Source of the DNA: Puniceicoccales bacterium
GTDB lineage: Bacteria; Verrucomicrobiota; Verrucomicrobiia; Opitutales; UBA953
Reading direction: 5' to 3'
NCBI GenBank assembly: GCA_031256995.1
Contig: JAIRPL010000005.1
Location: 1-46,672 of the forward strand
Length of the DNA stretch: 46,672 bases
Under the pieces are notes generated by a model that saw only the letters and a list, made by a program, of their open reading frames with translations, did not search any database and had not been told where the DNA came from. The position numbers and the translations under genes were made by a program. Every line of letters starts with the position of its first letter. Within the stretch, counting starts at the first letter, position 1. Below, in pieces: positions 18,301 through 26,400 of the stretch.

Positions 18301-20709
18301 GGTGCCGCTATCAAAAACAAGCTTCGCATTCTCGCCCCCGCCTATGGTTAGAATGCCCGCGACAACGGAGCTTGGGGTGAGTTCCACATCAAGGGCGCCG
18401 ACAGTCGTCTCCACGTTTTCCAAGGAGATCGTCTTGGAAAAAATCCCATCCCCAAGGGCGCCAACACCGTATTTGATGGAGGCTGTCACGCCAGGGGCGT
18501 TGGGAATGCGAAAAGGGTCGTCCCCTTCCCAATTGAAGTAATTGTGCCAGCGCCAATCCGAGGCGATGTTCACCCCGTCCACCGTGTTGTCAAAACGGCT
18601 GACAAGTCGTTGGCCGGCAGAAACAAGAAAATGCCCGATGCCGGGCGGGACGGGGTTCCCGCTTGAATCCACCCATTTCGCGCCCGGCTCGTAACCATAA
18701 AACCATACCTTCTCAGCCGGGAAGTCCGCCCCAAGACTCACACGATCCCAATTACTTGTGGAAGCAAGGTTCGCGACGTCCCCCTCCCAGCCCTTGATGC
18801 GCAGCATCTCCCCGGTGAAGCTTCCCATCTGCAAAGTGGTGCGGGTGGAGGCATCCCCCCCAAAGTCAAAATAAGCCGCGCACCCGGGCGCTATCCTGAC
18901 ATTCCCAAATGTCTGCTCGACGCCGCCCAAACGAATCCCCGCCATGGCGGCGAGGGGACTTTCGAAAAGAATGTCCATCCCGAAAAGTTGATTCGGGGCC
19001 GTCAACTGAAGCTCCCCGCCTGAGAAACGAATCTCACCAGACACATTCAGGTGTTCGATTGATTGGGCCAGCCTTGTCGTTCCCGCACCAGCAATTTCAA
19101 CTTTTCCAGAAATGTTGAGACTGCGGGGCGACGTCGCGGAAATCTCCTGGATGGTGCCGGCCGCCGGAGAAAACTTCCAGGAAATCCCGCTTCCGGGGAC
19201 CTGATTGGCCCCGGTTATCACGACATCCCGCCGCAACTCAAGCGTGGCATTCCCAGCATGCTGGAAAATGGTGCCGTCGAGAAATGCGGGCGCATCCACC
19301 AAAAGCACATTGGAGTAACCGCCGAATTCGATGACACCTCCCCCGAAATTGACCCGGCCGGCGTTGCTGATGCCAAGCGTGCCGCCATTGTTTATCGTGA
19401 TGTCTGCGGAATTCGTGAAATTGACAACGTTGAGATTCGCGCCGGCAGACTCCGAGGTGATTTCCAAGTGCGTGTAAGGCCCGTCAATGACAATGGCGCC
19501 CCTTCCCAAGGCCGAATCATTGCCAATTCCAATGTCAAAATCCGTTCCCGAAAGCCCTTGCGCGTTCACCCGGCCGGATAAAACTTTCAAGCCACCAAAA
19601 GTATTCAGAACGTTGCCTGTGTTTTGGAGGGTGAGGGTGCCCATCCCCGTTTTCGTCAACGTCCCGCCTGAGACCTGGCCGGTGACAACCATCTCCGCGT
19701 GAATTTCTGTTCCAATGGTATTGCCATTCGTGTCCAGAGCAAAATGGTTGGCATTAAAAATGAATCCGGGATTGGAACGATCGTTATAGTTGCCTCCACG
19801 GGCCAGGTTGAGCGTGGCATCCGGCTCAAAAATCACCTCTCCAACAACGGCAGACTTTGAACTGTTTTGATAGAGGATTGTGTTTCCGGACAGATCGTTG
19901 TATTGGATCGTCAACGTTCCGCCCTCTTTTCCAAAAAAATTGCTGCCGCCCGCGGAAGTGACATCCACCACTCCGCCGTTGAAAATAAAACTGGAGTAAT
20001 TTTGCGCCCCGGTCGAAAAACGAAGAGTTCCGGAACCAGTCTTGGTGACGGAGGCAGACGAGACATCGCCAACTTGGATGATCGAATTGAACTGTGAATC
20101 CAGCGTGATATTTCGCGCACTGGCAATCAGGGATTTATAAAAACGAATCTCGCCCCCAAGCTGCGAATGATTGCGCACAATGACATCACTCGTACTGGAG
20201 GACTCGACATTGGCCTGAAACGTGAGCATGGCCTTGGCGGTCAATTCAATCACGGCTGGATTGACCCCCGCGTTCAAGAGGACTTTGACAGAGCTTGATG
20301 AACTTCCAATGGTGAACGAAACCATGCTCCCCAACGCATCCGTGCCGTTCACAGAAATAAAACCAAGTGTCCGGTTTCCGTTAAGGGAAATCACCCTGCC
20401 GTTGAGTTCCTGATAGGCCGCGAGGTTGAAATTCGCCCTGTCCCCTTGGGCCGAGGGAAATGTCAAACCGCCATCCGGCGAGGTCCAATTCGTGCTGACA
20501 TTCCAGTCAAGATTCGTGGTGCCCGCCCAATTGTAGGTGGAGGCGGCGTGAATCGCCTCCGGCGCAAAATTCATGGCGGACAATGCCGCCGCCCCGGCCA
20601 GCACCCGATTCAACACCCGGCGACGCGGAGAGAACTCAAAAGGATTCCTGCTCGAGTTGACAGGGACGTTGGTATTCGAGGTTGAGGGTGATGCCTGCGG
20701 GGATTTCAT
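9328..20709 (-). CDS. giant PEP-CTERM protein with autotransporter-associated beta-strand repeats
   Basis: A 3793-residue secreted surface protein. The N-terminus has Arg-rich RRRVLNRVLAGAAALSAM, then a signal-peptide core cleaved near IHAAS. The body is a succession of beta-helix-type repeats built on patterns such as LTKTGMGTLTLQN, LSGRVN and GGTEF (the PATR-type passenger repeat). The C-terminus is a PEP-CTERM signal: VPEPSTYA, a hydrophobic helix, then RRRKNRKK. There is no C-terminal beta-barrel, so anchoring should be through an exosortase, which is not in the window. Trp/Asn-rich modules of the form W-G...NW recur at about residues 58, 723, 1435, 2383 and 3093 and divide the protein into units of about 660-950 residues. 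I chose the ATG at 20709 (MKSPQ) over the upstream ATG at 20772, whose extra 21 residues look untranslated. The N-terminal two-thirds appears AT-richer than the C-terminal third. Function is unknown; adhesion or matrix structure is plausible. Confidence 0.88.
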   Translation of the reverse strand: MKSPQASPSTSNTNVPVNSSRNPFEFSPRRRVLNRVLAGAAALSAMNFAPEAIHAASTYNWAGTTNLDWNVSTNWTSPDGGLTFPSAQGDRANFNLAAYQELNGRVISLNGNRTLGFISVNGTDALGSMVSFTIGSSSSSVKVLLNAGVNPAVIELTAKAMLTFQANVESSSTSDVIVRNHSQLGGEIRFYKSLIASARNITLDSQFNSIIQVGDVSSASVTKTGSGTLRFSTGAQNYSSFIFNGGVVDVTSAGGSNFFGKEGGTLTIQYNDLSGNTILYQNSSKSAVVGEVIFEPDATLNLARGGNYNDRSNPGFIFNANHFALDTNGNTIGTEIHAEMVVTGQVSGGTLTKTGMGTLTLQNTGNVLNTFGGLKVLSGRVNAQGLSGTDFDIGIGNDSALGRGAIVIDGPYTHLEITSESAGANLNVVNFTNSADITINNGGTLGISNAGRVNFGGGVIEFGGYSNVLLVDAPAFLDGTIFQHAGNATLELRRDVVITGANQVPGSGISWKFSPAAGTIQEISATSPRSLNISGKVEIAGAGTTRLAQSIEHLNVSGEIRFSGGELQLTAPNQLFGMDILFESPLAAMAGIRLGGVEQTFGNVRIAPGCAAYFDFGGDASTRTTLQMGSFTGEMLRIKGWEGDVANLASTSNWDRVSLGADFPAEKVWFYGYEPGAKWVDSSGNPVPPGIGHFLVSAGQRLVSRFDNTVDGVNIASDWRWHNYFNWEGDDPFRIPNAPGVTASIKYGVGALGDGIFSKTISLENVETTVGALDVELTPSSVVAGILTIGGGENAKLVFDSGTAGVPAKLDNLYISVIPSSRLILGVPVVLNGDLAINTTQTNSNARYQFSKKITGSGGIIKEGKGIVILTSPENDFSGGVHLNSGGLILEDGRALGSGRIYLGSASASPVSSIFLAIDADATQKRVTNEVVFQQDAGIAGIEFEGPAITLDKIYNIRVGRFDSDVGSYPDSTPENPNVSIKNVIKDADGESGSFYVSGMVDQSYPNRRLFLRLDNPSNSFSGILTSSGSVAAIVGLNQTSNLGLVIGSVAGGKNYFGTGGIMASAGTFVIKTNEGGKDVFVRGTDPDRPAIQVRWNGLVSIEGDGAAFVDGANSLIQVGSGSLNFATKKNHISSGIFKLTDSGRVAFTRGGSDNEISDGVFKLDSNTQLFVGHDVSAATTDSAPVLLKFTGGSIGALSSTASGGTIVLGDGGHFYFGGTGTLDPKINLLFSNATVDSRILSFGGATATLTFNSFRKEKNGTAFIDDSVRYISSPEYTVAGGTLRIAHSGQLLNESKEERARLVIEGGALALDDPHSFKTLVVKADRGSFNLEDKGGLTFESLESWEGASPGSVPFFLIQGISGSWDGTVGNNYVRFEVEPAPLGVNELNNIAFTGFEAGAAIRQNENAADPYYLVPSGLPTAEWIGSAFPNFSGTNWGDSGNWLNGNIPGTPGGLSSASFRDIDQRLGEDVSLGTANTDGKKIAVDDTYTIARLNVETSALRFELVGAGKLVFEDTPDLSARIKHIGVSTLTISSGIHLQSETHLILDAPRTDGFLHLSGKITGGALVKRQNTDGFAGHGDLRISNPSNEFNGFVWDDDVGHLQIRTREPNATPLGIGLITFGSSPSSVTNMETMESPSYQYGVLCAPGGILLHGDIALKYPTEYASAPSRYTYTGLTIDASGSPDGIRLSPGEHNISSYSVSYDGHAYSVRLKLLGDIHDAEPGQPASLVFREWGSTDIWLNGNSTFSGGTSFLSNHYNPTLVYVGNDNAFGTGVLTLSSGFHLVATDANGVELNTFTQGSRTLVNPLVILDGREKGFYGNWVLDDSSLDMGGHDICIGFGNTLAPANPQMGGSLLPSKNGLVLGENFVITGSNRLLYTGGASDYSVLRFNGSGSTYSGGTEFSVYTSDNKLGRVLLAADAVLDVDGNLLSGPFGTGTITFSSSNPVRLQRIVFSPWSTDSYRTARVIYNPVEFNGLREFEVSRPPEAENVADTIVFASPVPLVLNGANLGFVMWTGSLQIDSPIRDNNNGFTKTGLKSLVLTHPNNAITGQLRVDLGALVARSGSHAEGVQAGSIHLAPVGVAGRSEYFGTSQLVATGTGDFYVNRDDYAGSIAAIATETHGVTTVSTDSSNNQPFHLLKQAMFVAGGSATGMGMGFQGAGILRMAGPEGAMLHGQPLYTPDNPDAGWLVADTVRMDMPGLLRLGMNIRANHLQIGNGGTLWMADSNRLSGVVRLEFDNLSGGFGDSGTLDLNGKSQALRADVTDAPSGRRVSAIHVAQGVTGYIKLTDDTALSPAMPLRFTFGRIAEGSTGELHFINWQGDPDTGLGATRIIVTDYRRGEVVPNLYLEVPGGGLPSGMAIVKSNPDGERVLVPVQEELTWSGYAAEIASDAMTPANTYWEHRITPAGEQYAGGTFSNWEDRSIQGGPTDRWPGQSSMRQDAGRIVSFDTRKMPGNDAWNWGNLVIPITTDGFEKLGQGISNYDTGQAAIAGTIRLYGSNSNAQVTFASPDDVSGGITGPYSPASNPKLTLDGGASGDVANILVEVRGRLRFNLPIFLLDDNSADPAKSTTLVINTVRADSFVELNDTVMGSGDFAFIEKRGQGHLFIRGTNDGSNGMHGLAGGILLEGGHLYLGSPASVGAVSQGARLNLLGGTLHTVEDWFNPGGVGVPSQEIYKPGLGAPGSGDPNGELRPADLTIPNDYRLMGGVTLAGNKTLTLRNPLGDGVLGDVTVPSVVTIADPSGRLVLDGHSLTSTVYPIPTLTFDGPGGVFLRKSSRIAGVDIIANASAADAGTALVEISAKAVGVAAPPLRASSVINRGHGELRLSSYDGTGGSYGLVANEGPGVLAIRTENYAFTRTLANTGTPDSPSGLTGGPTRTALVRISGAGNTFSSGITVSNGGTIDIDAPTTVIGNVNVSNGSLLRIAAPVTAGPSDASMVSLTSMGRLMLDVDTATGSIGTLDTGSGGFVTIDNGILDFVVSAGGSHGLLSTSRIDTANNAFLQLRYDNGFDPSQFAIGYEINLFDASNGAPSTAPATFTNGAGWFFGANVSITHGGAPVVPPSGTSWKFDRLATEGVLYIGTQVSAGLYWDGTTSANVWNTTATNMNWRKDEAYALTRAQASAAGGNVPFSDRSRVIFDVGVGNDAAAGEEDQVLGVNVGTAIYVHSLLVTGPGSNFVFSGSSIRVSGPYVDPATNPNDPYAGILPALDVTDRATARFETPAAAPFLRINGGSTVTLVWSGSDPVGKFRFLSLLPNSAVQIITAYDTLVLEYGTTRYGAFSQDNQTLISGRGNLVKTGTGRLRMGGENTYNGVRVVGSEWKTFGGSTTVDGGELEISRGLGNGSPDFSYETHYLSASDILSFPTISRTSTRDYLGQITIGPSGTLAFRQQGNPAGQRLSGHIGHLDTPIGPNGVTHEASVDGQLLLSGDYYEIASRYNSFQGTLTIGPIAAHVRLLGGLGTLTDTYNSGTPAAVDYYRNDYSGSISISSSSIFEHANSRDPQIFRGVLTGPEDSIFRKTGSAAFHFQGDARGFSGHTRIENGLFSISNSAGNNYGSSNTKGSFHVGNSVGGVATLQTSSGTKIQTGEFILHTGSTLISGPSYFSAPSVGEVGLSILSQNVSIRGGSRIVVQTSSAMLVGLDPVSGKPSGITGSGTAAAISMAQGGAGGGYGRLDATTGGPITLSITPAYIPIDTDEAFLLMQNVSIVGADPTLLELDWDNPALLNLFSQDSFNFLSGDWHLYWKNTNLYLYRYAWRGMPSVPEPSTYALCGSLATLALTLFRRRKNRKK

Positions 20710-21253
20710 TTTTATGGTCTCATATTCGGGTGTTTTCAGAGTGGAAAAACCACCTCCAAGCCACGTGATCATCCCAAATGGGAAAAATGCAAGCCTTTTG
20801 TTTATAAGTACTTTTATTAATCAAAATCCTTTTTTGAAACAACGTTTTCCTAATGTATAAAAATCAGAAAAGCGCACTGCCTTGCCCTCCGCCCGAATGG
20901 ACGATGAAAAGGCAAAATCCTCGAAGTCAGGCATCTTTCAATTCCAATATTTTTTGGAATTAAAACCGCGGCTGAATCCAATGACATAAAATTTGCGCGA
21001 GGATGGCGGATGTTTTCCGCTGTTTTATGAGCAAGGTACAGGAAGAGGTGGGCACGCGAGAAGGCGGCATGAAACTCCAATCCAAAGAGTCACCGCCGTG
21101 AAAAACCGTCCCATGGTGCGGACGTCCTTCGCCTCCCTAGAAAACAGGAAATAACGGATGCGGCCGGGCATCTCTTTCTCCACCGCTTTCCCAACCGCTC
21201 AAACACCCCGGAACATCCCGCCCCGCCGGCGGCACCCAAGGCACGCGCACGCC
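20710..21253. other. AT-rich upstream region of the giant PEP-CTERM gene
   Basis: A 544-base gap between the FUSC-gene end and the giant-gene start. Positions about 20785-20870 are strikingly AT-rich compared with surrounding DNA, with several A and T runs, and on the minus strand lie 80-160 bases upstream of the start, where a promoter would be expected. I could not pick a single convincing -35/-10 pair. No gene or clear terminator is seen in the rest. Confidence 0.35.
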
Positions 21254-23401
21254 TCACGGAAGCCGGAAAAACCTCCGATGCTCGGCAAAAGTCGTCCGTA
21301 TCCCGAACAAAACCGCCAGCACATGCACGGCGTCTGGAAACGAGTCGGCCCCGGCCTTCAAAACAGCGGACAGCGCGGCATCCAGGCGCGGCAATGGCGT
21401 CAGCCCCGCCGGATTCCCGGGGTGGCGCGACAAATGCCGCAGATGGGCCGAAACCGCCTTCAATGCCAGGCGCACCGGCTCCTCCAACGCCGGCGGCATG
21501 TTTCGCCGCCACCCGCCAAGGTGCCCGCAATTCAGCCCGATCCGCAGCAAACCCAGCGCGCCCTGCAAGGTCTCCTCGGCCCCGCTTCGGGCAAGGTCGG
21601 GCTGCGTGCGCAGCGCGCCGACACGATCCAGCATCCGCGCGGAAAGGCGCGCGCGCGACTCCGGTTCCAGCGCGATCGCGGCAACGTCGCGCATCAGCCC
21701 GGCCATGAGGCGGCGCACCGTCCACTCACTGCCAACGGGACGCAGCAGCGCCAGCATCACCGAGCCTGCCACAAGGCCCACCATAAGCCCGAGCGCGTTG
21801 TTGAAAAAAAACTGCGGCCGTGGCTCCATCCGCGCCGCAAGCTCCATGAGAACAATGACATGCAGGCAAAGTGGTATCGCGTAGGGCGCATGCCGGGGGG
21901 TCGCGATGAACATGCCTCCAGGAATGAGCAGCACGGCGAAAGCGGCGGCAAGCATCGGAAAACCGTCCACCGCGGGAATGACGGCAAACAGGTAAACAGC
22001 CGTGATGAGCGCCGAGAGCAAAGTCATGTTCGTGAACACACGGGCGCTGCGCACAGGGTCGTCCGACGTTGACATGATGCACACCACGACACCCGTGATG
22101 CTCACGGCCGCCGCGCCAAAATCCCAGCCGGTCAGGATCCAGAACGCGCACACGGTGGCGACAGCCGTGGCGGAAACGAGCGCCGAGACCAGCGCCAGCA
22201 CATGGTCGCGATAACGCGCCGGCGGCCCGTCCCCATCCTCGCATTCCTCCCCGGAGACGGGCGGCGCCTCACCGCCCTTCTCAAAGGCATCGACAAGCAG
22301 CAATGTGGAGCGCCAGCCCGCGAGCAAATCACGCAGGCGCAGGATGAGGTTGTACTCAAGGACGCAGGCGGGGACCTCGCGCATGGCGGAAAAATCCGGG
22401 GCCACCGCGTCAAGATCGGTGTCCAGCGCGGGGTCGACGGCGGGGTCGCCGCCCTCGATGCGGTCCGCCACGCGCGTGAGAAGCGGGCGCAGGCGCGCGA
22501 GGGCGCCGGGCCGTTCACGCGCGAGCAGCGCCACGCGGTCGTGCACGGAGACCAGCAGGGCCGAGACGGCGACCAGGCGCGCCTGCACGCGGCGGACGAT
22601 GGCCCCCGCGGCGCGGATCTCCACCGTGTCGCGCTCGGCGTGCACGCGCAGCGACTCCAGCGAGACATTTCCCGCGATGACGGCGCGCAGGTCCGCCAGG
22701 CGGCGGCGCTCGTCGCCCCTCTCGCGCAGGGTGTCGAGCATCCAGGCCCGCGTGTCATCCACGCAACGGCGCACGGCGGAGCGCAGGATCCCGCCCATCG
22801 TCCGCGGGAAGACGAGGCGGCTGGCAAGCGTGGCGCACACGATGGCAATTGATATCTCGAGCAGGCGCGCAACGGCATAGTCAAACGTGCGAAGAGGCTC
22901 GACGACGGATGGCGCGGCAATGAGCGCGGCCGTGAATCCCGCGAGCATCGTGCCATATGCGGCCGGCGCGTCGCGCAGCAGCACGGAGAAGTACAGGCAT
23001 CCGCCAATCCACAATGAGAGCGCGGCGACAAACAAGGGCTGGCAGGCGTTGAACAGCGCCACGAGCACGACACCGGCCACGGCCCCGGCAAGCGTCCCCG
23101 CGATTCGCGCAAGCGACTTCGAGAGCACCATGCCGGCGTAGGCCTGCGAGACCACGTAGACCGTCATCATGGCCCAGCCGGGCTGCGGCAGATCCAGCGC
23201 AAAGGCCAGCCACAGGGCCGCGAGCGCGGCGGCGAACGTCCTGACGGAATAGAGCAGGGCGCCCCCGGAAAGCACGCCAGAAATGCCGGCGCGCCCCGAT
23301 TTTTGGGCCGGCGCCCCCTGCCCGGCCGGAGCCTGCGCGCCGGAGGGCACGGCTTGGGGGGCGCCCCGGGCCTCGGGCGCGGGAATGTCCTTCGCGTCCA
23401 T
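21254..23401 (-). CDS. FUSC-family inner-membrane transporter-like protein (fusaric-acid-resistance/AaeB-like)
   Basis: A 716-residue predicted inner-membrane protein with the two-block FUSC layout. A first cluster of hydrophobic helices (about residues 42-190, including TFAAALAALWLAFAL and PGWAMMTVYVV) precedes a long charged cytoplasmic region (about 200-415) rich in Arg and Ala. A second cluster of helices follows (about 415-575, including the TGWDFGAAAVSI block), then a cytoplasmic tail. Relatives such as AaeB export aromatic carboxylic acids, normally with an AaeA-like periplasmic partner; none is present here. The start ATG overlaps the stop of the upstream autotransporter gene (TGATG), so it should be translated by coupling. 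A longer frame from 23437 exists, but its extra residues lie wholly inside the autotransporter barrel sequence. Substrate unknown. Confidence 0.82.
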   Translation of the reverse strand: MDAKDIPAPEARGAPQAVPSGAQAPAGQGAPAQKSGRAGISGVLSGGALLYSVRTFAAALAALWLAFALDLPQPGWAMMTVYVVSQAYAGMVLSKSLARIAGTLAGAVAGVVLVALFNACQPLFVAALSLWIGGCLYFSVLLRDAPAAYGTMLAGFTAALIAAPSVVEPLRTFDYAVARLLEISIAIVCATLASRLVFPRTMGGILRSAVRRCVDDTRAWMLDTLRERGDERRRLADLRAVIAGNVSLESLRVHAERDTVEIRAAGAIVRRVQARLVAVSALLVSVHDRVALLARERPGALARLRPLLTRVADRIEGGDPAVDPALDTDLDAVAPDFSAMREVPACVLEYNLILRLRDLLAGWRSTLLLVDAFEKGGEAPPVSGEECEDGDGPPARYRDHVLALVSALVSATAVATVCAFWILTGWDFGAAAVSITGVVVCIMSTSDDPVRSARVFTNMTLLSALITAVYLFAVIPAVDGFPMLAAAFAVLLIPGGMFIATPRHAPYAIPLCLHVIVLMELAARMEPRPQFFFNNALGLMVGLVAGSVMLALLRPVGSEWTVRRLMAGLMRDVAAIALEPESRARLSARMLDRVGALRTQPDLARSGAEETLQGALGLLRIGLNCGHLGGWRRNMPPALEEPVRLALKAVSAHLRHLSRHPGNPAGLTPLPRLDAALSAVLKAGADSFPDAVHVLAVLFGIRTTFAEHRRFFRLP

Positions 23402-23403
23402 CA
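23399..23403 (-). promoter_or_regulatory. TGATG stop-start overlap, translational coupling
   Basis: On the minus strand the TGA stop of the Pmp-like autotransporter (23403-23401) shares its A with the ATG of the FUSC gene (23401-23399). Such overlaps typically mean that ribosomes finishing the first gene re-initiate on the second, keeping the two products in step. Confidence 0.75.
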
Positions 23404-26400
23404 AAAGAGGCGTCGATAGCCAAGGGAGACGGCCCACGGGCGGGTGTATTTGTCCCCCTTCGCAAATTCATAGTCGAAGTAAACCTGCTGGCGGACATCC
23501 ACCTGCCACGCGAAGCCCAGGCCGAGGATCCCGCGCGTGCCATCGGTGTTGGGGTGGAGGTTCAGGATGCCGATGCGGACGCCGCCCGAGTCGCTGGTCT
23601 GCGCCTCGATCCCGGCGCGCAGATAGGGCTGGAAAAGGCCGAGCGAGCCGAGGTCGAAAACTTTTCCGCCGCGGATGCCGGCCTGAAAATCGCGGACGTC
23701 GCTGCCGCCAACCCGCACGCGGAGGTTGTTCCGGGTGTCATAATCCGCCCCGAAGATGTGCACCCATGCAAAGGAAAGGTCCGGCTGCACAAAGAAGGTG
23801 TGCGCAAGGTTCCAGCGATAACCGAGGCGGAAGGAAAGGCCGATGGCGCCGTTGGTGAAATCCGCCTTGTCGTCGAGCGCATCGTACTCGTTGGCGTAGA
23901 GCTGCCCCTTGAGGGTGCCCTCGGCAAAAAGGCCGGAATCGTGAAGCCAGGCGCCGTAGAGTCCTATCGCGACGGAATCGGTGGAGCCGCGCGAGCCGTA
24001 TTTGTCGCGAAAATCGCGCATGGCCCCGAGGTATCCGGCAAAGGCGCCGGCGTGGAGGAGGTTGCGGGTGTTGGGGGCGAACTCGCGGTCGGCGCCGACG
24101 TCCATGCCGTACTGATGCTCCCTGAAATCGCGCAAGCCGGTGATCCCCAAATGCGCGTCAACCTGCTGGCCGTGGGCGCGCGCCCAGATGCCATAGGGAT
24201 GGGTCGGCCGCTGCCCATGCAGGCGCCTCGGGCTGGAAGGCACCGCGGCGGCGGAAAAATCATCGTCCTCGACTCCCGCATGGTAGTCGCGGATGGGGAA
24301 GATACGCTCGGCATTGAGGCGCAAGTCGCCAAGGCGTTTGTCGATGTTGTTCAGCTGGGTGAACCATTCGATGGACATGGCCCCGACGGTGTTCGCGGCA
24401 ACGGTCGCGCCCGGGCCGTAAACGGAGGCTTTCGCGAGCATGTAGCCGCCATTGTCGTCCTCCATGAAGTTATACTCCCAAAGCGGGGTCACCATCTCGC
24501 CCGTGACACGCTCATCGCGCAGATCCACGTTGTTCGGGGCGGAGACGACAGGGGTTTTGTCGAGGTCGGCCTCCGGATTGGAGAGGTTTTTAAGGATGAA
24601 ATGGTGCTCGCCGGAAATGTTGCCGCCGACCTTGAGAAGGTCCGAGGCGAGGGGGTCGAAATGGCTGACGTCCATGCGGTAGACACCCCGCTCCGCGCCG
24701 GTTCCGGCCGAGAGCGAGTCCACCGTGAGCTGGTGCCCCGCATGCTCGAAGACGACGGTTCCGCCGGAGTTGTCGAGGGCGCCCCACGCGGCACTGGCGC
24801 GCAGGTGGATGGTGCCGGAGTTGCGGACGGCGCCGTTGACCGCGCCAAGGCTGGCCGTGCCGGAGTTGCGCAGCGCGCCATTGATGGTGTTCGCGGAAAG
24901 CGCGCCGGAGTTGTCGACAAGGAAGGAGCGCCCCTCGGGGAGGCCCGCCTCCGGGGCATTGATGATGCCCGCGTTGAATCCACCGGAATTGTCCACAAGG
25001 CCGGTGACGGTCGTGGAGGCCAGAAGGGCGGGCGCGGCATTGAACTGGCCAAAGTTGCGGACGTTTCCGTTGACGATGCCCGCCGAGAACACGCCATGGT
25101 TCTCAACCAGGCCGGACACGGCATCGGCGCTGAACACGGCGGAGGCGGTGCCATTGAGCACGGAGCCATTGACCGTCGTGGCGGCAAAGGTGCCGGTGTT
25201 CGTGATCAGGCGCGCGTCCCCCGGGAGTGGCGAGACCGGGGCGTTGACCGTCCGCGCCTGGAACGTGCCCGTGTTGTTGATGGTACCGGTGACCACTCCC
25301 GCCGTGAAATCCCCGTGGTTTTGGATGAGTGGCGTGAGAACATCAAAACCGGAGGGCGTGTTGACCTGCCCGGCCTCGACGCGCCCCCGGTTGATGATGC
25401 CTCCCGTGATCGTCTCGCGCGCCCTCACAAAGGGCGTCTCCCCGGGGGGATAGGCGGTGCCCTCCACGCCGTTGACGAGCGTGCCGGTGATGACGCGGGC
25501 ATCAAGGTCCCCGTGGTTGGTGATGCTTTCCGTGGCCGAGATGGCGCGCGCGGCGAGGGATGCGCCGGCGGCGTTGACGAGCGTCCCAAGCGCGTAAACG
25601 CCCTCGCCAAGCACGGTGCCGGCGTTTGCGAAGTTTGCAGCGGTGACACTCACCGCGCCGCCCGCAGGCTCCGGCACCTCCACGGCGGCCGTGACAAGCA
25701 CGGCCACGCCCCCGCCACTGGAGACGGTGTTGCCAAGGGCGCCCGTGAAATCCAGCTCCAGCAGGGAGCCGGCGGCGGCGGAGATCGGGCCGGTGCCCGC
25801 CGCGCCCGCCGCGGCAAGGCGCAGGGTGCCCTGCTCAAGGCGCGTGCCGCCACTGTAATTCCCGGCGGCGGCAAGCACGAGGGTGCCGGGGCCGAGCTTG
25901 GTCAGAATGCGCCCGGCGGGATTCTCCGCCACCCAGGCATCGCCAAGATTGTTGGAATGATCGTCGAGGGGGACGTTGACGCTGAATGTGCGGCCCTGCC
26001 CAAGCGTGAAATGCCCGTGGGCGCGCAGGTCCACGGGGGCTGTCTGCGTGTTGGTGCTGTACCAGGCGAGCACGGTCCGCAAAACGAGGTTCCGGCCGGT
26101 GGAGTCCAGGCCGACCTCGCTGACAAGGAAGTCGTCGGCACTGAATGCCTCGGGGATGCTCACCTCGGCGCCAGGGATGCCGGTGATCCCCCCGCCGGTC
26201 TCGATGAGAGGCGTCCCGGAGGGGCCGTCATAGCTGCCGCCATCGAAGGAAATGGAGCCGGAGATGTTGATCCTGGAACCCTCGTCCAGGGTGAGATGCC
26301 CCGTCACGACAAGCTTGTCGGAAGTCGCGGGCGCGGGGTTGACCTGCAGGCGTATCTCGGCGCCGGAGAGGTCGGCATCGCCGTCGAGCGTGAGGGTGCC

